The notes under the pieces: model-generated | What the model was told of the DNA's origin: nothing | Databases searched by the model: none | The model's input: only the letters and a program-made list of their open reading frames with translations | Part shown: positions 27,332-37,249 of the stretch, one piece after another | Numbering within the stretch: position 1 is the first letter of the stretch | Layout: each line of letters begins with the position of its first letter | Assembly: GCA_018669975.1 (NCBI GenBank) | Contig: JABHSK010000002.1 | Span: forward strand, 1-64,000 | From: Candidatus Parcubacteria bacterium | GTDB taxonomy: Bacteria; Patescibacteria; ABY1; UBA1558; GWA2-36-10 | Reading direction: 5' to 3' | Length of the DNA stretch: 64,000 bases | Translations under genes and position numbers: made by a program

Positions 27332-30166
27332 TTATTTTACTACGATGCTGATAATTCTATTTTTAATATGAATAAATTTTATCAGTTCCTTGTCCTCAAT
27401 ATATTTTTTTATTTTATCCTGCTCTAAAATTTGTTTTTTAATGTCTTCACTAGGCTCAGTGTCATGTGGTAGTTCAATTTCACTACGAACTTTACCATTA
27501 ACCTGAATTCCAATGGTCACCAGCTCATCTTGAGCTAATTTAGCATCGTATTTAGGCCATTTTTCATGGGCCAAACTATCTTTGTGTCCCAATTCACTCC
27601 ACAACTCCTCAGCCATATGTGGTGCAAAGGGTGCTAATATTAATACAAATTTTTCAAACACCTCGTTGTTTATTTTGTCTTGTTTTTCCAAAGCATTTGC
27701 CAAAATCATCAATTGGGCTATAGCTGTATTAAAACGCATAGCTACAATATCTTCACCAACCTTCTGAATGCTCTTATGTAAAACATTGTTAATGTCTACA
27801 TTATCAGCTTTTTCATCTAGCTTGTCCTGCAAATCCCAAGCTCTATTTAAAAATCTATAAATACCAGCTACACCTTTATCGTCCCAAGCAATTGATTGAT
27901 CAAACGGACCCATAAACATTTCATACATCCGCACAGTATCTGCACCATACCTACTAACATAACTATCGGGATTAATAACATTGCCCTTAGATTTTGACAT
28001 CTTGATGCCACCCTCACCTAAAACCATACCCTGAGCAGTACGCTTTTTGTATGGTTCACTACCAACCTTCTTTGGTATTACTCCAATGTCATATAAAAAT
28101 TTAAAAATAAAACGAGAATACAGGAGATGCAAGGTAGTATGCTCCATGCCACCATTATACCAATCAACTGGCAGCCAATACTCGGCTTTTTTCTTATCTA
28201 TTAACTCCTGATTATTTTTGGGGTCACAAAAACGAATAAAATACCAGTTAGACCCAGCCCAATTAGGCATTACATCAGTTTCTCTTCTTGCCTGACCACC
28301 ACAGGACGGACACTCTGTTTTTACCCAGTCCTCTGCCTTGGCTAATGGTGATTGACCATCATCGGTTGGCTTAAAATCTTTAATATCTGGCAACTCAATC
28401 GGCAAATCATCCTCAGCCACTGCCACCCAACCACACTTATCACAATTAACCATCGGGATTGGCTCACCCCAATAACGTTGGCGAGAAAAAATCCAATCAT
28501 GCAATTTATAATTAACAGCAGCTTTACCTAATTTATTTTTTTCAAGCCACTTAATAATTTTTTGTTTAAACTCTGCTGTCAACAAACCATCAAATTCACC
28601 AGAATTAATAGCTCGACCCTCACCACCGTAGGCTCCATATTTATCTAAATATATCAATATACCTATTTTATTATACTCATGACTTACACTCTGTAAAGCT
28701 TCTTTTTCACTCAACCAAATTATTTCATGTTTAGCCTTTTCTGTATCAGAAATATCTTGAGCTGACTCGTCATCTAGTTCTAATAAAATAGGATTGTCCA
28801 CTCGATAACGCCAAACGTCTTTATTTTCAGCATAAAAATGCTCCTCTGTTTTATTACCCAATCTTTTTATTGCCTTTGCTTTATAGCCAGTTTCTTCAAG
28901 AACTTCCCGTTCAGCAGCCTGCTCTGGTGTCTCTCCTTCTTCTATACCACCAATGACAGGTGCTAACCAATTAAATTTTTTCCATTTGAGTAATAAAAAT
29001 TTGCCATCTGACTTACGTTGTATGGTAGCTGAGATTGTCTCCCTATATTCCTCGCCATCTCTAACTTCACCGTCGACTGGCATCACCACATCCCTAATTT
29101 CGATGTTATATTTTTTAGCAAATTCATAATCACGTTGATCGTGACCTGGTACAGCCATAATCGCCCCCGTACCATAGCTCATCATCACATAGTCAGCTAC
29201 AAAAATAGGTATCTCTTCATTGTTTACCGGATTAATAGCTTTAAGACCTTTTAATTCAACACCTGTCTTGTCTTTATTTAAATCTGCTCTTTCTAAATCA
29301 GATTTCTTTTTAGCTGCAACAATATACTTTTTGACTTCTGCTAAATTACTAATCTTGCCTTCCAATTGATGGATAGCTATGTGTTCTGGTGCTACCACCA
29401 TAAAAGTAGCTCCAAATAAAGTGTCTGGTCGAGTAGTAAAAACTTCTAGTATTTCCTGACTGTCTTTTATTTTAAATTGCACTTCTGCACCTTCGCTACG
29501 ACCAATCCAATCTACTTGCTGTTTTTTTATTTGTGGTAAAAAGTCTACTTGTTCTAAATCATTTATCAATCTATCAGCGTATTCTGTAATCTTGAGCATC
29601 CATTGCTCTTTTTCCTGTTTAACCACTTCCCCACCGCAACGTTCACAGGCACCACTAACCACTTCTTCATTGGCTAGACCAATTTTACAAGAAGTACACC
29701 AATTAATATTTTCTTTAGCTTTATAGGCCAGTCCTTGTTTGTGCATTTGGATAAAAATCCACTGGGTCCAACGATAATAATCTGGATCTGTGGTAGAAAA
29801 ACTTCTATCCCAATCAAAACTTAAGCCGATGTCCTTCATCTGCTTTATGTAGTTGCTTATATTTTTTTCAGTAGTTATTTTGGGTGGTGTATTTGTTTTA
29901 ATAGCATAATTTTCGGCTGGCAAACCAAAAGCGTCAAAGCCCATTGGATACAATGTTTGAAATCCCTGCATGCGTTGATATCGACATAATACATCCATAG
30001 CAGTATAAGAACGTAAATGTCCGGTATGTAAACCATCCCCAGAAGGATAGGGAAATTCTACTAAGCCATAAAATTTTTGTTTGCCTTTATCATCAACTAA
30101 AAAAGTATTGTTTTCGTCCCAATACTGCTGCCATTTTTTTTCAATAGTATCTGCTTGGTATTTCAT
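27332..30166 (-). CDS. leuS: Leucyl-tRNA synthetase with inserted Nudix domain
   Basis: 944 aa. Class I signatures: HTGH (47-50) and KMSKS (about 720-725). Two Zn-finger-like Cys sets are present (NWCTSCKIGL...CERCGGE; CDKCGWV...CPSCGGQ). The editing domain carries TFMVVAPEH and MSYGTGAIMAVPGHDQRDYEFAKKY. Between that and AYGGEGRAINSGEFDGL, at about residues 370-505, lies an extra domain with a perfect Nudix box: G-x5-E-x7-R-E-V-L-E-E-T-G-Y (about 405-427). The rest of LeuRS, including the C-terminal anticodon domain, is complete. Nudix enzymes cleave nucleoside diphosphates; a role in editing or in hydrolysing a by-product is inference. A -10 TATAAT lies at 30181-30186, about 15 nt upstream. 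Confidence 0.96.
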   Translation of the reverse strand: MKYQADTIEKKWQQYWDENNTFLVDDKGKQKFYGLVEFPYPSGDGLHTGHLRSYTAMDVLCRYQRMQGFQTLYPMGFDAFGLPAENYAIKTNTPPKITTEKNISNYIKQMKDIGLSFDWDRSFSTTDPDYYRWTQWIFIQMHKQGLAYKAKENINWCTSCKIGLANEEVVSGACERCGGEVVKQEKEQWMLKITEYADRLINDLEQVDFLPQIKKQQVDWIGRSEGAEVQFKIKDSQEILEVFTTRPDTLFGATFMVVAPEHIAIHQLEGKISNLAEVKKYIVAAKKKSDLERADLNKDKTGVELKGLKAINPVNNEEIPIFVADYVMMSYGTGAIMAVPGHDQRDYEFAKKYNIEIRDVVMPVDGEVRDGEEYRETISATIQRKSDGKFLLLKWKKFNWLAPVIGGIEEGETPEQAAEREVLEETGYKAKAIKRLGNKTEEHFYAENKDVWRYRVDNPILLELDDESAQDISDTEKAKHEIIWLSEKEALQSVSHEYNKIGILIYLDKYGAYGGEGRAINSGEFDGLLTAEFKQKIIKWLEKNKLGKAAVNYKLHDWIFSRQRYWGEPIPMVNCDKCGWVAVAEDDLPIELPDIKDFKPTDDGQSPLAKAEDWVKTECPSCGGQARRETDVMPNWAGSNWYFIRFCDPKNNQELIDKKKAEYWLPVDWYNGGMEHTTLHLLYSRFIFKFLYDIGVIPKKVGSEPYKKRTAQGMVLGEGGIKMSKSKGNVINPDSYVSRYGADTVRMYEMFMGPFDQSIAWDDKGVAGIYRFLNRAWDLQDKLDEKADNVDINNVLHKSIQKVGEDIVAMRFNTAIAQLMILANALEKQDKINNEVFEKFVLILAPFAPHMAEELWSELGHKDSLAHEKWPKYDAKLAQDELVTIGIQVNGKVRSEIELPHDTEPSEDIKKQILEQDKIKKYIEDKELIKFIHIKNRIISIVVK

Positions 30167-30235
30167 AGTTTTTTACCGCAATTATAACCAAATTTTAGCA
30201 TTACATAGCCAAAAAATCAAATACAAAGAAAGCTC

Positions 30236-30264
30236 TTGACTGTTGTTTTTTCTTCTGTTATGTT
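30236..30264 (+). promoter_or_regulatory. Promoter of the LysM/M23 peptidase gene
   Basis: TTGACT (30236-30241), 17 nt, TATGTT (30259-30264). The expected start is near 30271, about 17 nt before the TTG start codon. Confidence 0.65.
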
Positions 30265-30287
30265 ATTATTTATACTATTAATATAGC

Positions 30288-31673
30288 TTGATATTTAACC
30301 AAAGTAATATTAGTCTATTTGTACAAAAAATAATAAATAAACTAGCCATAAAAACAGCTGATGGATTAATTTCGCTCAAGAAAAAAGCGATATCTGGAGC
30401 AAAAATATTTGGCATTGGCATATTATTAATAGGAAAATTTACCATATTTCCTATTATTTTGTTTAGCTATAAAAACATCTTGCGTATCAAGATTAAAAGC
30501 AAAAATCTTAATATCAAAAATCTTAATTATATAATTTTTTTAAAAAAATACCTACCGCGTATTGGTGTAGCCACAGTATTATTAACTGTTGCCACTAATG
30601 GTATTGTCGCTCAAAGTTATAGTGCTGATGAATATGCCAATCGCACCCTCCTCTCCACCCTAGTTCAAGCTGACGAAGAACAATGGAGTGAAATAATAGA
30701 AGAAAAAGGTCCGGCCATCAACCAACCACGTGTGGTTAGCTATCTGCAAGACCAGGGCAATGTACAAGAAATAATTATCGATAGTCCCTTAGAGGATACT
30801 AGTATAAATACTGGTAGTACGGATGTATCACCAGATTCAGCCAGTCTAGTTTTAATTAATCCTGAAGATACTGAATCCAGTGAAGCTCAAGATGACCCTA
30901 CTGCCATAAGGAAAGAAACCATTACCTATGTGGTTCAACCTGGTGATGTTCTAGGAAAGATAGCTCAAGAATACGGCATTAGTGTCAATACTATTCTTTG
31001 GGAAAATGATCTCAGCTGGAATAGCACCATTAGACCAGGTCAAAAACTAAATGTTCTAGCAGACTCTGGTATAAATTATGAGATTAAATCTGGCGATACT
31101 GTCTTAGCGATTGCCAAAAAATATCAGACTGAAGCCAAGGAAATTGTAGAAATCAATAAACTAGCTGACGCTGGTGATATACAAATTGGTGATCTACTAT
31201 TTATCCCAAATGGTGTTAAGCCAACTGCAGTTGTTTCTTCATACAAGCCTAAACCTGCTCCTGTATCTGCCTATAGTGATAAAGTAGTCCCTCCAGCCGC
31301 CGATACTAATACTGGCACTAAATTCCTTTGGCCTTTAACCAGTCATCGTATCACCCAGTATTATCACTGGGGACACAGTGGCTTGGATGTTGGCGATAAA
31401 ACTGGCAATCCTATCTACGCAGCCGAAGCCGGTAAAATTGAACGATCCGGCTGGTCTAGGGGTTATGGCTACAATGTAGTTATCAACCACGGCAATGGCC
31501 TCAAAACTATTTATGGTCATGCTAGTCAACTTCTAGTAAAGGCCGGTGATTCTGTTGCTCGTGGAGAAACCATTGCTCTAATTGGTAACACTGGCTGGTC
31601 TACTGGACCCCATCTTCACTTTGAAGTTCGAGTTAATGAAGTTAGAAAAAACCCTTTAAACTATATTAAATAA
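30288..31673 (+). CDS. LysM and M23 family metallopeptidase
   Basis: 461 aa, probably starting at TTG 30288; no in-frame ATG occurs near the N-terminus. A basic region and membrane segment lie in residues 35-110. Two LysM domains follow: YVVQPGDVLGKIAQEYGIS (about 213-258) and YEIKSGDTVLAIAKKYQTE (about 264-308). The C-terminal M23 (LytM) domain has H-S-G-L-D (about 363-367) and H-L-H-F-E (about 442-446), the zinc ligands of active enzymes. It would cleave peptidoglycan cross-links in wall remodelling. It is monocistronic, with a promoter and terminator. Confidence 0.93.
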   Translation: MIFNQSNISLFVQKIINKLAIKTADGLISLKKKAISGAKIFGIGILLIGKFTIFPIILFSYKNILRIKIKSKNLNIKNLNYIIFLKKYLPRIGVATVLLTVATNGIVAQSYSADEYANRTLLSTLVQADEEQWSEIIEEKGPAINQPRVVSYLQDQGNVQEIIIDSPLEDTSINTGSTDVSPDSASLVLINPEDTESSEAQDDPTAIRKETITYVVQPGDVLGKIAQEYGISVNTILWENDLSWNSTIRPGQKLNVLADSGINYEIKSGDTVLAIAKKYQTEAKEIVEINKLADAGDIQIGDLLFIPNGVKPTAVVSSYKPKPAPVSAYSDKVVPPAADTNTGTKFLWPLTSHRITQYYHWGHSGLDVGDKTGNPIYAAEAGKIERSGWSRGYGYNVVINHGNGLKTIYGHASQLLVKAGDSVARGETIALIGNTGWSTGPHLHFEVRVNEVRKNPLNYIK

Positions 31674-31684
31674 ACTATTCAAAT

Positions 31685-31720
31685 TAAAAAAACAGCCACT
31701 CTATCGAGCGGCTGTTTTAA
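31685..31720. terminator. Bidirectional terminator
   Basis: AAAACAGCC and GGCTGTTTT pair, with an inner CTC/GAG stem and a TATC loop. T-rich flanks lie on both strands. It separates the convergent peptidase gene and the 559-aa protein gene. Confidence 0.85.
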
Positions 31721-31730
31721 AATATCACTA

Positions 31731-33410
31731 TTAATTACAAGTACTCATGCCACCCTTATTAATTCGGAAATTCCAATCACCTGGACACAAGCAATGTTCT
31801 ATATCCGGCAAACAAGCTCCTGGATCAGCAGTAACGTCCCAATTACAATCATTTTCACTACAAGTAAATAAATCAGTATGCATTAAACATTCTTCTTCCG
31901 TTTTTGGTACTGGCAATACCCACTCTCCACCAGCATCTGCGCAAGATACCTCCGACATTCCCAAGGTGTCTAGGCCATCAAATGGGTCCAAACTACCACC
32001 CATCAGTTCCTCCATTTTAGCTTCATAAAATTCTTGATCAAGCTCGCCGTCGCCCAAAGGATTATAACCATTATCTACTTCCTCACCATCTGGATATCCG
32101 TCTCCATCAGTATCAGGATTATTTGGATCTGTTTCAAATAACATAGTTTCAGCTGAGTCTGGCAATCCATCTCCATCTGTATCTGTTTGATCCATCATAG
32201 CAGTCATAACATCCTCATTAATATCTACACCCATCATATCTGAGGCTACTCCGGCCATTACTTGACTTATAAGCTGCTCAACTGTAATAGTTTTATCTGG
32301 TACCTGGATATTGATTGGCTCAGCTGCATAAAACATGCTCTCTACACTAAAAGTCAGCGTACTTTCTGGTTCACTATCATTTGGTAAAGCTAAATTATAA
32401 GCAGCTATTTCAACGCCCTGCAAAGCCTTGGTCTTGGTATTAACCCAAGCATAAATATCTATCTGTGCTAAAGCTCTCTTCATGTCAGCCCAATCTTCTG
32501 GCTCTTCCTGTTGAAATTTAAGAAATTCCTCTTGCATACTCTCTTTAGTCTTAGCCCTCTCATTATCTGGTATATCAAGATAGGTATCAAAGTGTTCTGT
32601 TATCACTAACATTAACTCTCCCAATTTATTTGGCTTAATATTATATTGAATCTTTTTTAATTTACCATCTGGAGTTTCCATGGTCTGATGTGGATCACTA
32701 ATCACAAAGGCTTTTACATCCTTTATTTTCTCCATTAATTCCCCTGTACTTTTTTGAAACTCTTCCATCTGTGCATTATAGTCTTCCTCTGGCTGCTGCA
32801 TTTGAGGGTTGAGTGCATTCAAGCTATCTGTATTGAACTCTATCCAATCTTTACCAAGCTCTATAGGAAAAGGCAAACCCAAATCATCTAAACCACTAAT
32901 ATTCGGCTTTATATAAAAAGTCTCCCCTATTTTCTTATATTCCATAGCTAAATCCAGTCGTATTTCTTCACTAGCATCAACAAAATAATTGGCCTCCCCT
33001 GTAAAATTTGTGCCCACTGTGTGTTGCTTTGCGCTTCCACTAAATTCAACCTTTTGACTAATAGGCATCAACAGCTTAACTGCATTCTCTTCTGCTTGAG
33101 TCATCCTTAAAGCAAAAGATGTTTCAGTTTTAAAATTAGTCAATGTACTACCCCAATTCCAAACCATTTGATTATGCAATAATAGTGCTTGTCCTTTGGC
33201 ATAATACCACCAGCCACCTACACCCAGCAAAACTATAACCACAATAGGTACAATTATCAACCAAAGTTTTTTGCCTTTACCACCAGAATATTCTGGTGGT
33301 GGTGCCTGAGCTATCGGCTGAACCTGCGGCGGTGTTTGTACAGGCTGAGGTTGTGGTGCCTGGGCTATCGGCTGCTCACTTGCATTTACTGCGTTGTTTT
33401 GATTCTCCAT
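31731..33410 (-). CDS. Anchored surface protein with Ca-binding repeats and Cys-rich C-terminus
   Basis: 559 aa. A Gln/Pro-rich cytoplasmic N-terminus (1-45), a transmembrane helix (about 50-70), then a domain of about 300 residues. After that come two type-3-repeat loops, DTDGDGLPDSAE (about 410-421) and DTDGDGYPDGEE (about 434-445). The C-terminal 80 residues hold ten Cys (for example CSENDCNW and CLPDIEHCLCPGDW), probably disulfide-linked outside. No family name can be given with confidence for the middle domain. It shares its layout with the 425-aa protein at 35947-37224, so both probably belong to one family of envelope proteins. Confidence 0.7.
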   Translation of the reverse strand: MENQNNAVNASEQPIAQAPQPQPVQTPPQVQPIAQAPPPEYSGGKGKKLWLIIVPIVVIVLLGVGGWWYYAKGQALLLHNQMVWNWGSTLTNFKTETSFALRMTQAEENAVKLLMPISQKVEFSGSAKQHTVGTNFTGEANYFVDASEEIRLDLAMEYKKIGETFYIKPNISGLDDLGLPFPIELGKDWIEFNTDSLNALNPQMQQPEEDYNAQMEEFQKSTGELMEKIKDVKAFVISDPHQTMETPDGKLKKIQYNIKPNKLGELMLVITEHFDTYLDIPDNERAKTKESMQEEFLKFQQEEPEDWADMKRALAQIDIYAWVNTKTKALQGVEIAAYNLALPNDSEPESTLTFSVESMFYAAEPINIQVPDKTITVEQLISQVMAGVASDMMGVDINEDVMTAMMDQTDTDGDGLPDSAETMLFETDPNNPDTDGDGYPDGEEVDNGYNPLGDGELDQEFYEAKMEELMGGSLDPFDGLDTLGMSEVSCADAGGEWVLPVPKTEEECLMHTDLFTCSENDCNWDVTADPGACLPDIEHCLCPGDWNFRINKGGMSTCN

Positions 33411-33428
33411 AAATATTATTAAATTTTA

Positions 33429-34436
33429 TTAAAAAATATTAAATAATTTACCAGCAAAGGTAAAATAAATAAGTATAAACATCAGTGCTTCCGTTCTGGT
33501 CATTTTTTTATCTATAAATGCTAACCACATCAAGAAGAATGCGCCAACTAAAAATGATCCCAAGAGCATAAACATTTCTTTACTAATGGTTAATTCAGTA
33601 AATAAACCAACAGCACCAAAAATAACAAATAAGTCAAAAATATTAGACCCTATAATATCTCCAATCACCATATCAAAATTACCTCTACGCGCAGCTGAAG
33701 TGGCTACTAAAATTTCAGGCAAAGATGTGCCTAGGGCTACTATAGTGGCAGCTATTACTGAAGTGCCAATTCCCAACATTTGAGCAATATGAATAACTGA
33801 ATCTACTACAAATTTTGAAGAAAAAGATACCACTGCTAAACTAATAACTAAAAACAAAACAATTTTAATAATTGGCCTATCTTTTTTAGTTTTAATTTTC
33901 TCCTTTTTCTCTATTTCAGAGACTTCACTCTTTATCTCTTTTTTAAGTTGCTTTTCATATTCCTCTTTGACACTCTCCTTGGCTGATTTCTGAATATGAT
34001 AAGCATAAATAATGTAAACGATATAACCCACTAGAAAAATGCATGCTTCTATTATATTAAATTTTCCGTCAGACAAAGCAATGATAAGTAAAAAAATAGC
34101 TGCCCCAAAAAATGGCAGATCATTAGATACTATATCCCAATTAAAAATTGCTTTTCTTTTACTAAATAAAACCGCTATACCCAAACCTAACAATATATTA
34201 ACTATCACTGTACCTATCACATTACCAGCCAAAAATTCTACCTCGCCTTGATATACAGCAAAAATTGAAGTGGTTAACTCAGGTAGAGATGTACCAACTG
34301 CTACTATCAAAACACCAACAATAAAATTAGGTAGTTTTAAAAGCTTACCTAATTCCTCAGCATAATCGGTAAAGTAGTCAGCTGACTTGATAAGCATCCA
34401 CAAGCTAGCTGCAAAAACTATAAGCCAAATCATCAT
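33429..34436 (-). CDS. CaCA family sodium/calcium exchanger
   Basis: About 335 aa. Two inverted alpha-repeats are clear: GVLIVAVGTSLPELTTSIFA (about 41-60) and IVALGTSLPEILVATSAARRG (about 232-252), each followed by G-N-x-I-G-T or GDIIGSNIFD. The repeats hold the ion-binding Glu and Ser/Asn residues. A charged Lys/Glu loop (about 150-190) links the halves. It exports Ca in exchange for Na or H. Start: ATG 34436 is preferred over TTG 34442. It is 18 nt upstream of the Ca-motif protein gene, so Ca handling and Ca-binding surface proteins are neighbours. Confidence 0.9.
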   Translation of the reverse strand: MMIWLIVFAASLWMLIKSADYFTDYAEELGKLLKLPNFIVGVLIVAVGTSLPELTTSIFAVYQGEVEFLAGNVIGTVIVNILLGLGIAVLFSKRKAIFNWDIVSNDLPFFGAAIFLLIIALSDGKFNIIEACIFLVGYIVYIIYAYHIQKSAKESVKEEYEKQLKKEIKSEVSEIEKKEKIKTKKDRPIIKIVLFLVISLAVVSFSSKFVVDSVIHIAQMLGIGTSVIAATIVALGTSLPEILVATSAARRGNFDMVIGDIIGSNIFDLFVIFGAVGLFTELTISKEMFMLLGSFLVGAFFLMWLAFIDKKMTRTEALMFILIYFTFAGKLFNIF

Positions 34437-34488
34437 AAACAATCTTTATTAAAAAATTCATTTATATTTTACCATAAAACTGTCTTTT

Positions 34489-34524
34489 TTAAAACTAAAA
34501 ACCCCCACTTGATGGGGGTTTTTA
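34489..34524. terminator. Terminator after the antiporter gene
   Basis: AAAAACCCCCA (34497-34507) and TGGGGGTTTTT (34513-34523) form an 11-bp stem with a CTTGA loop. T-rich tracts follow on both strands. The minus-strand antiporter gene ends just upstream. Confidence 0.85.
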
Positions 34525-34539
34525 TATTTTACAATAAAA

Positions 34540-35862
34540 TTATTTAACTGGGACTTCCTCTGCTTTAACTTGTTTCATTACTTCTTTCTCAAACAATATT
34601 GCACCCAAAACAGTTACTAGAATAACACCCAGTAAAGCGGCAGCGGCAAAAGTCTCATCTAAAGCATGATTAGCTAGAGCAACAGCTACAAAAACTAAGC
34701 CAACTTCACCACGAATAGACATGGCCAAACCAACTAATTTTCCTTCTTGCTTATTCTTAAATAAATATTTAACAATATACTTACCAGCAAAACCAAGCAC
34801 AGTAAATAAAATAGCCCACATCCAAACCTTAAAATCAGTTAATGCGGCTCGTGGTAACATGGTACCAATACTGACTAGGAACCCACCTACAAAAATATGC
34901 ATGTAGCCTTCAATTTTATCCCAAGCTCCGTGTTTAATTTCATTATCAACTTTTGATAAAACTACACCGATACCAAAAGCACCCAAAACAGGCTCTAGAC
35001 CTAGCAAGGCTGCTGCAGAGGCACCTAACATTAGCATGCCAAAGAAAAATCTAGTAAATACACCAGTGCTATTATTACTATACTGTCTGTTCAAATAAGA
35101 AGCGATCTTATCAGCTATACCCATACTCCACAAAGCATATGTAGCTACCAAAAATACCACTACACCAATAGCCAACATTACAAAAGGATTCATACCACTA
35201 GCTTCGACTGCATGCTCACCAGCTCCAGTAGAAGATAATTTAGCTAAAACAGTTAAAATAATAACACCTAAAATATCATCAATAACTGCTGCACCAACAA
35301 TCTGATTACCAAGGTTAGTTTCCAATTTACCAGCTCGCTTCAAAGCTTCTACTGATAGACCAACTGAAGTAGCCGTAAAGATACCGCCTAAGAAAATACT
35401 TGGTACTAAACCTAAGTCTAAAACATAATATCCTAAAGCTGCAAAAGATAATAAGGGTATTAATACACCACCAAAAGCTACAGCGCTAGCAATACCAATA
35501 TTCTTTTTGAGCAACTCCATATCAAAATGAAGACCAGCCTCAAATAATATAAATAACACACCAATTAAACGGGCCAACTCTACGCCGACAGCATCTGGCT
35601 GTAAAACACCTAATACTGCTGGACCAGCAATAATACCCATGATAATTTTACCAGCCATTGGAGCTATACCCATAGCCTTGGCTAGGCGACCACCAAAAGT
35701 GGCAAACAATGCTAGAAATGATATATCAATCAAGATCGGTAAGTAAGTTTTTACTTCGTGATGATGACTGAGTACTAATTTTTCTTTAACAAAATATAAA
35801 ATCACTGAAATAACAGCGACTTCTAGGACAAAGAAAAACAAACCTTTTAATTTCTGATTCAT
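34540..35862 (-). CDS. CPA2 family cation:proton antiporter
   Basis: 440 aa with about twelve to thirteen membrane segments. GQVVGAAVIDDILGVI-like motif: the sequence reads NQIVGAAVIDDILGVII (about 190-206), whose Asp-Asp pair is the ion-binding site of electrogenic CPA2 Na/H antiporters. Other conserved blocks are GLHFDMELLKKN, GVLIPLLSFAALGY and LGAFGIGVVLSKV. No RCK/TrkA-N regulatory domain follows, so it resembles NapA rather than full-length Kef. It is monocistronic, with terminators on both sides. Confidence 0.9.
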   Translation of the reverse strand: MNQKLKGLFFFVLEVAVISVILYFVKEKLVLSHHHEVKTYLPILIDISFLALFATFGGRLAKAMGIAPMAGKIIMGIIAGPAVLGVLQPDAVGVELARLIGVLFILFEAGLHFDMELLKKNIGIASAVAFGGVLIPLLSFAALGYYVLDLGLVPSIFLGGIFTATSVGLSVEALKRAGKLETNLGNQIVGAAVIDDILGVIILTVLAKLSSTGAGEHAVEASGMNPFVMLAIGVVVFLVATYALWSMGIADKIASYLNRQYSNNSTGVFTRFFFGMLMLGASAAALLGLEPVLGAFGIGVVLSKVDNEIKHGAWDKIEGYMHIFVGGFLVSIGTMLPRAALTDFKVWMWAILFTVLGFAGKYIVKYLFKNKQEGKLVGLAMSIRGEVGLVFVAVALANHALDETFAAAALLGVILVTVLGAILFEKEVMKQVKAEEVPVK

Positions 35863-35897
35863 ATTTATTTTTAATCTGATTAATTAATAATTTATAA

Positions 35898-35928
35898 TAA
35901 AAACAGCAATAGTATACACTATTGCTGT
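35898..35928 (-). terminator. Terminator after the 425-aa protein gene
   Basis: A perfect 11-bp stem, ACAGCAATAGT (35903-35913) with ACTATTGCTGT (35918-35928), and a four-base loop. Five T residues follow on the minus strand. Confidence 0.85.
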
Positions 35929-35946
35929 AGAAAAATCAAGTCTATT

Positions 35947-37224
35947 TTATTTAGCTATATTAGCTATACACCAATCTGGATCTGAATGATCGTTACATAA
36001 CAAAGGGTCTCCCAGATTAGAAGCTACTGACGCAATGCAGCCATCAAAATAATCACCCGTAAACATTGTTGATTTATATTTAAGGCAATCATCTGTGTTG
36101 TCTAAATAATCATAAACCGATATAGCACAAAAAATAAAAGTATCAGGATCTAAAGAGCAGGGCTCTAATGTTTTATTATTCTTTCCAATCTTAGCCAAAC
36201 AATAATCTGGCTGATTTAATGTCAGGCATTTTGCAGTATCATTATCTCTAACTGCCTGATTCTTGGTTACATTTTCTTGACAACGAAATTTTAAAGTTGT
36301 CATTGCAGAAAAACCAGCTGTCTCACAAAAATCTGAATCAAAAGCCCTATTACTAACCGCATCCAAGCAAACGTCAATACCCATTCCATCGTCTTCAACC
36401 ATAGAACGGCAAATTTCTGCTGCTGCGTATTCATCAAAATCTTCTTCTTCTAGCATCTGCTCTACTATTTCCCATTTAGCTTTAATAGCATTTGTTAAAG
36501 TATCATTAGGATTATAACCATTTATTACTTCTACTAGATCACTGTAACCATCATCATCTGTGTCCACTTTAGTATCCTCTGCTCTATTCATTTTTTCTAA
36601 AAACAAATTGAGACCATCTTCATCTTCGTCTGTCTGCAATAATGTTAAATAATACGTATACGCATCTTCTTTGAAAAACTGACATGTACCATCCATATAA
36701 ACCTGATCTTCTTCACTAAGATCTCCTTCAAAAAAAGTATAATCTTCTTGTAATTCGGTTGGAAAATATTTAATATCTTCAGGATTTTTAACTAAATAAC
36801 ACATGGTTAATGAAGGGAGATTCTCTCTCCGAGTATAATCTCCGAGGAGTTCAGCCACTGTCATTCCCTCATCATCATTATGAGCTGACTCTGGAATATC
36901 ACTATCATCAACATCAGATATTTGATTTCTTACCACGCCTTCTGAAACACTAACAGTCTGCACCTCTGTAATCTCTGTCCCGCTGCCACTACCCTTTAAC
37001 AAAAAATATCCAGCTAGAACTACTCCTATTAATGCAATACCAATTACAACAGCCAAAATTATGCCTTTATTAGCAAAAATCCCTGTGGAACTCGGCGCAG
37101 GGATATTATTAGCTACCTGGTTAATTGGTGGATTATTCACTGGAACATCCACTGGGGGTGGTTGTTGTTGAACTGGTTGTTGAGGTTGAGACTGAGGCTG
37201 TTTATTCTCTATTTCTTCAAACAT
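35947..37224 (-). CDS. Anchored Cys-rich surface protein with a Ca-binding loop
   Basis: 425 aa. A Gln/Pro-rich N-terminus (1-45), a transmembrane helix (about 54-73), then an outer domain. One type-3-repeat loop, DTDDDGYSDLVE (about 224-235), is followed by a C-terminal half with more than a dozen Cys in short repeats such as CRSMVEDDGMGIDVC, CLTLNQPDYCLAKIG and CNDHSDPDWCIANIAK. The spacing suggests a repeated small disulfide module. It heads a minus-strand series of small envelope genes reading up to 38521. Function unknown. Confidence 0.68.
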   Translation of the reverse strand: MFEEIENKQPQSQPQQPVQQQPPPVDVPVNNPPINQVANNIPAPSSTGIFANKGIILAVVIGIALIGVVLAGYFLLKGSGSGTEITEVQTVSVSEGVVRNQISDVDDSDIPESAHNDDEGMTVAELLGDYTRRENLPSLTMCYLVKNPEDIKYFPTELQEDYTFFEGDLSEEDQVYMDGTCQFFKEDAYTYYLTLLQTDEDEDGLNLFLEKMNRAEDTKVDTDDDGYSDLVEVINGYNPNDTLTNAIKAKWEIVEQMLEEEDFDEYAAAEICRSMVEDDGMGIDVCLDAVSNRAFDSDFCETAGFSAMTTLKFRCQENVTKNQAVRDNDTAKCLTLNQPDYCLAKIGKNNKTLEPCSLDPDTFIFCAISVYDYLDNTDDCLKYKSTMFTGDYFDGCIASVASNLGDPLLCNDHSDPDWCIANIAK

Positions 37225-37249
37225 GTTTATTTATTTTTATAAATTTAAA

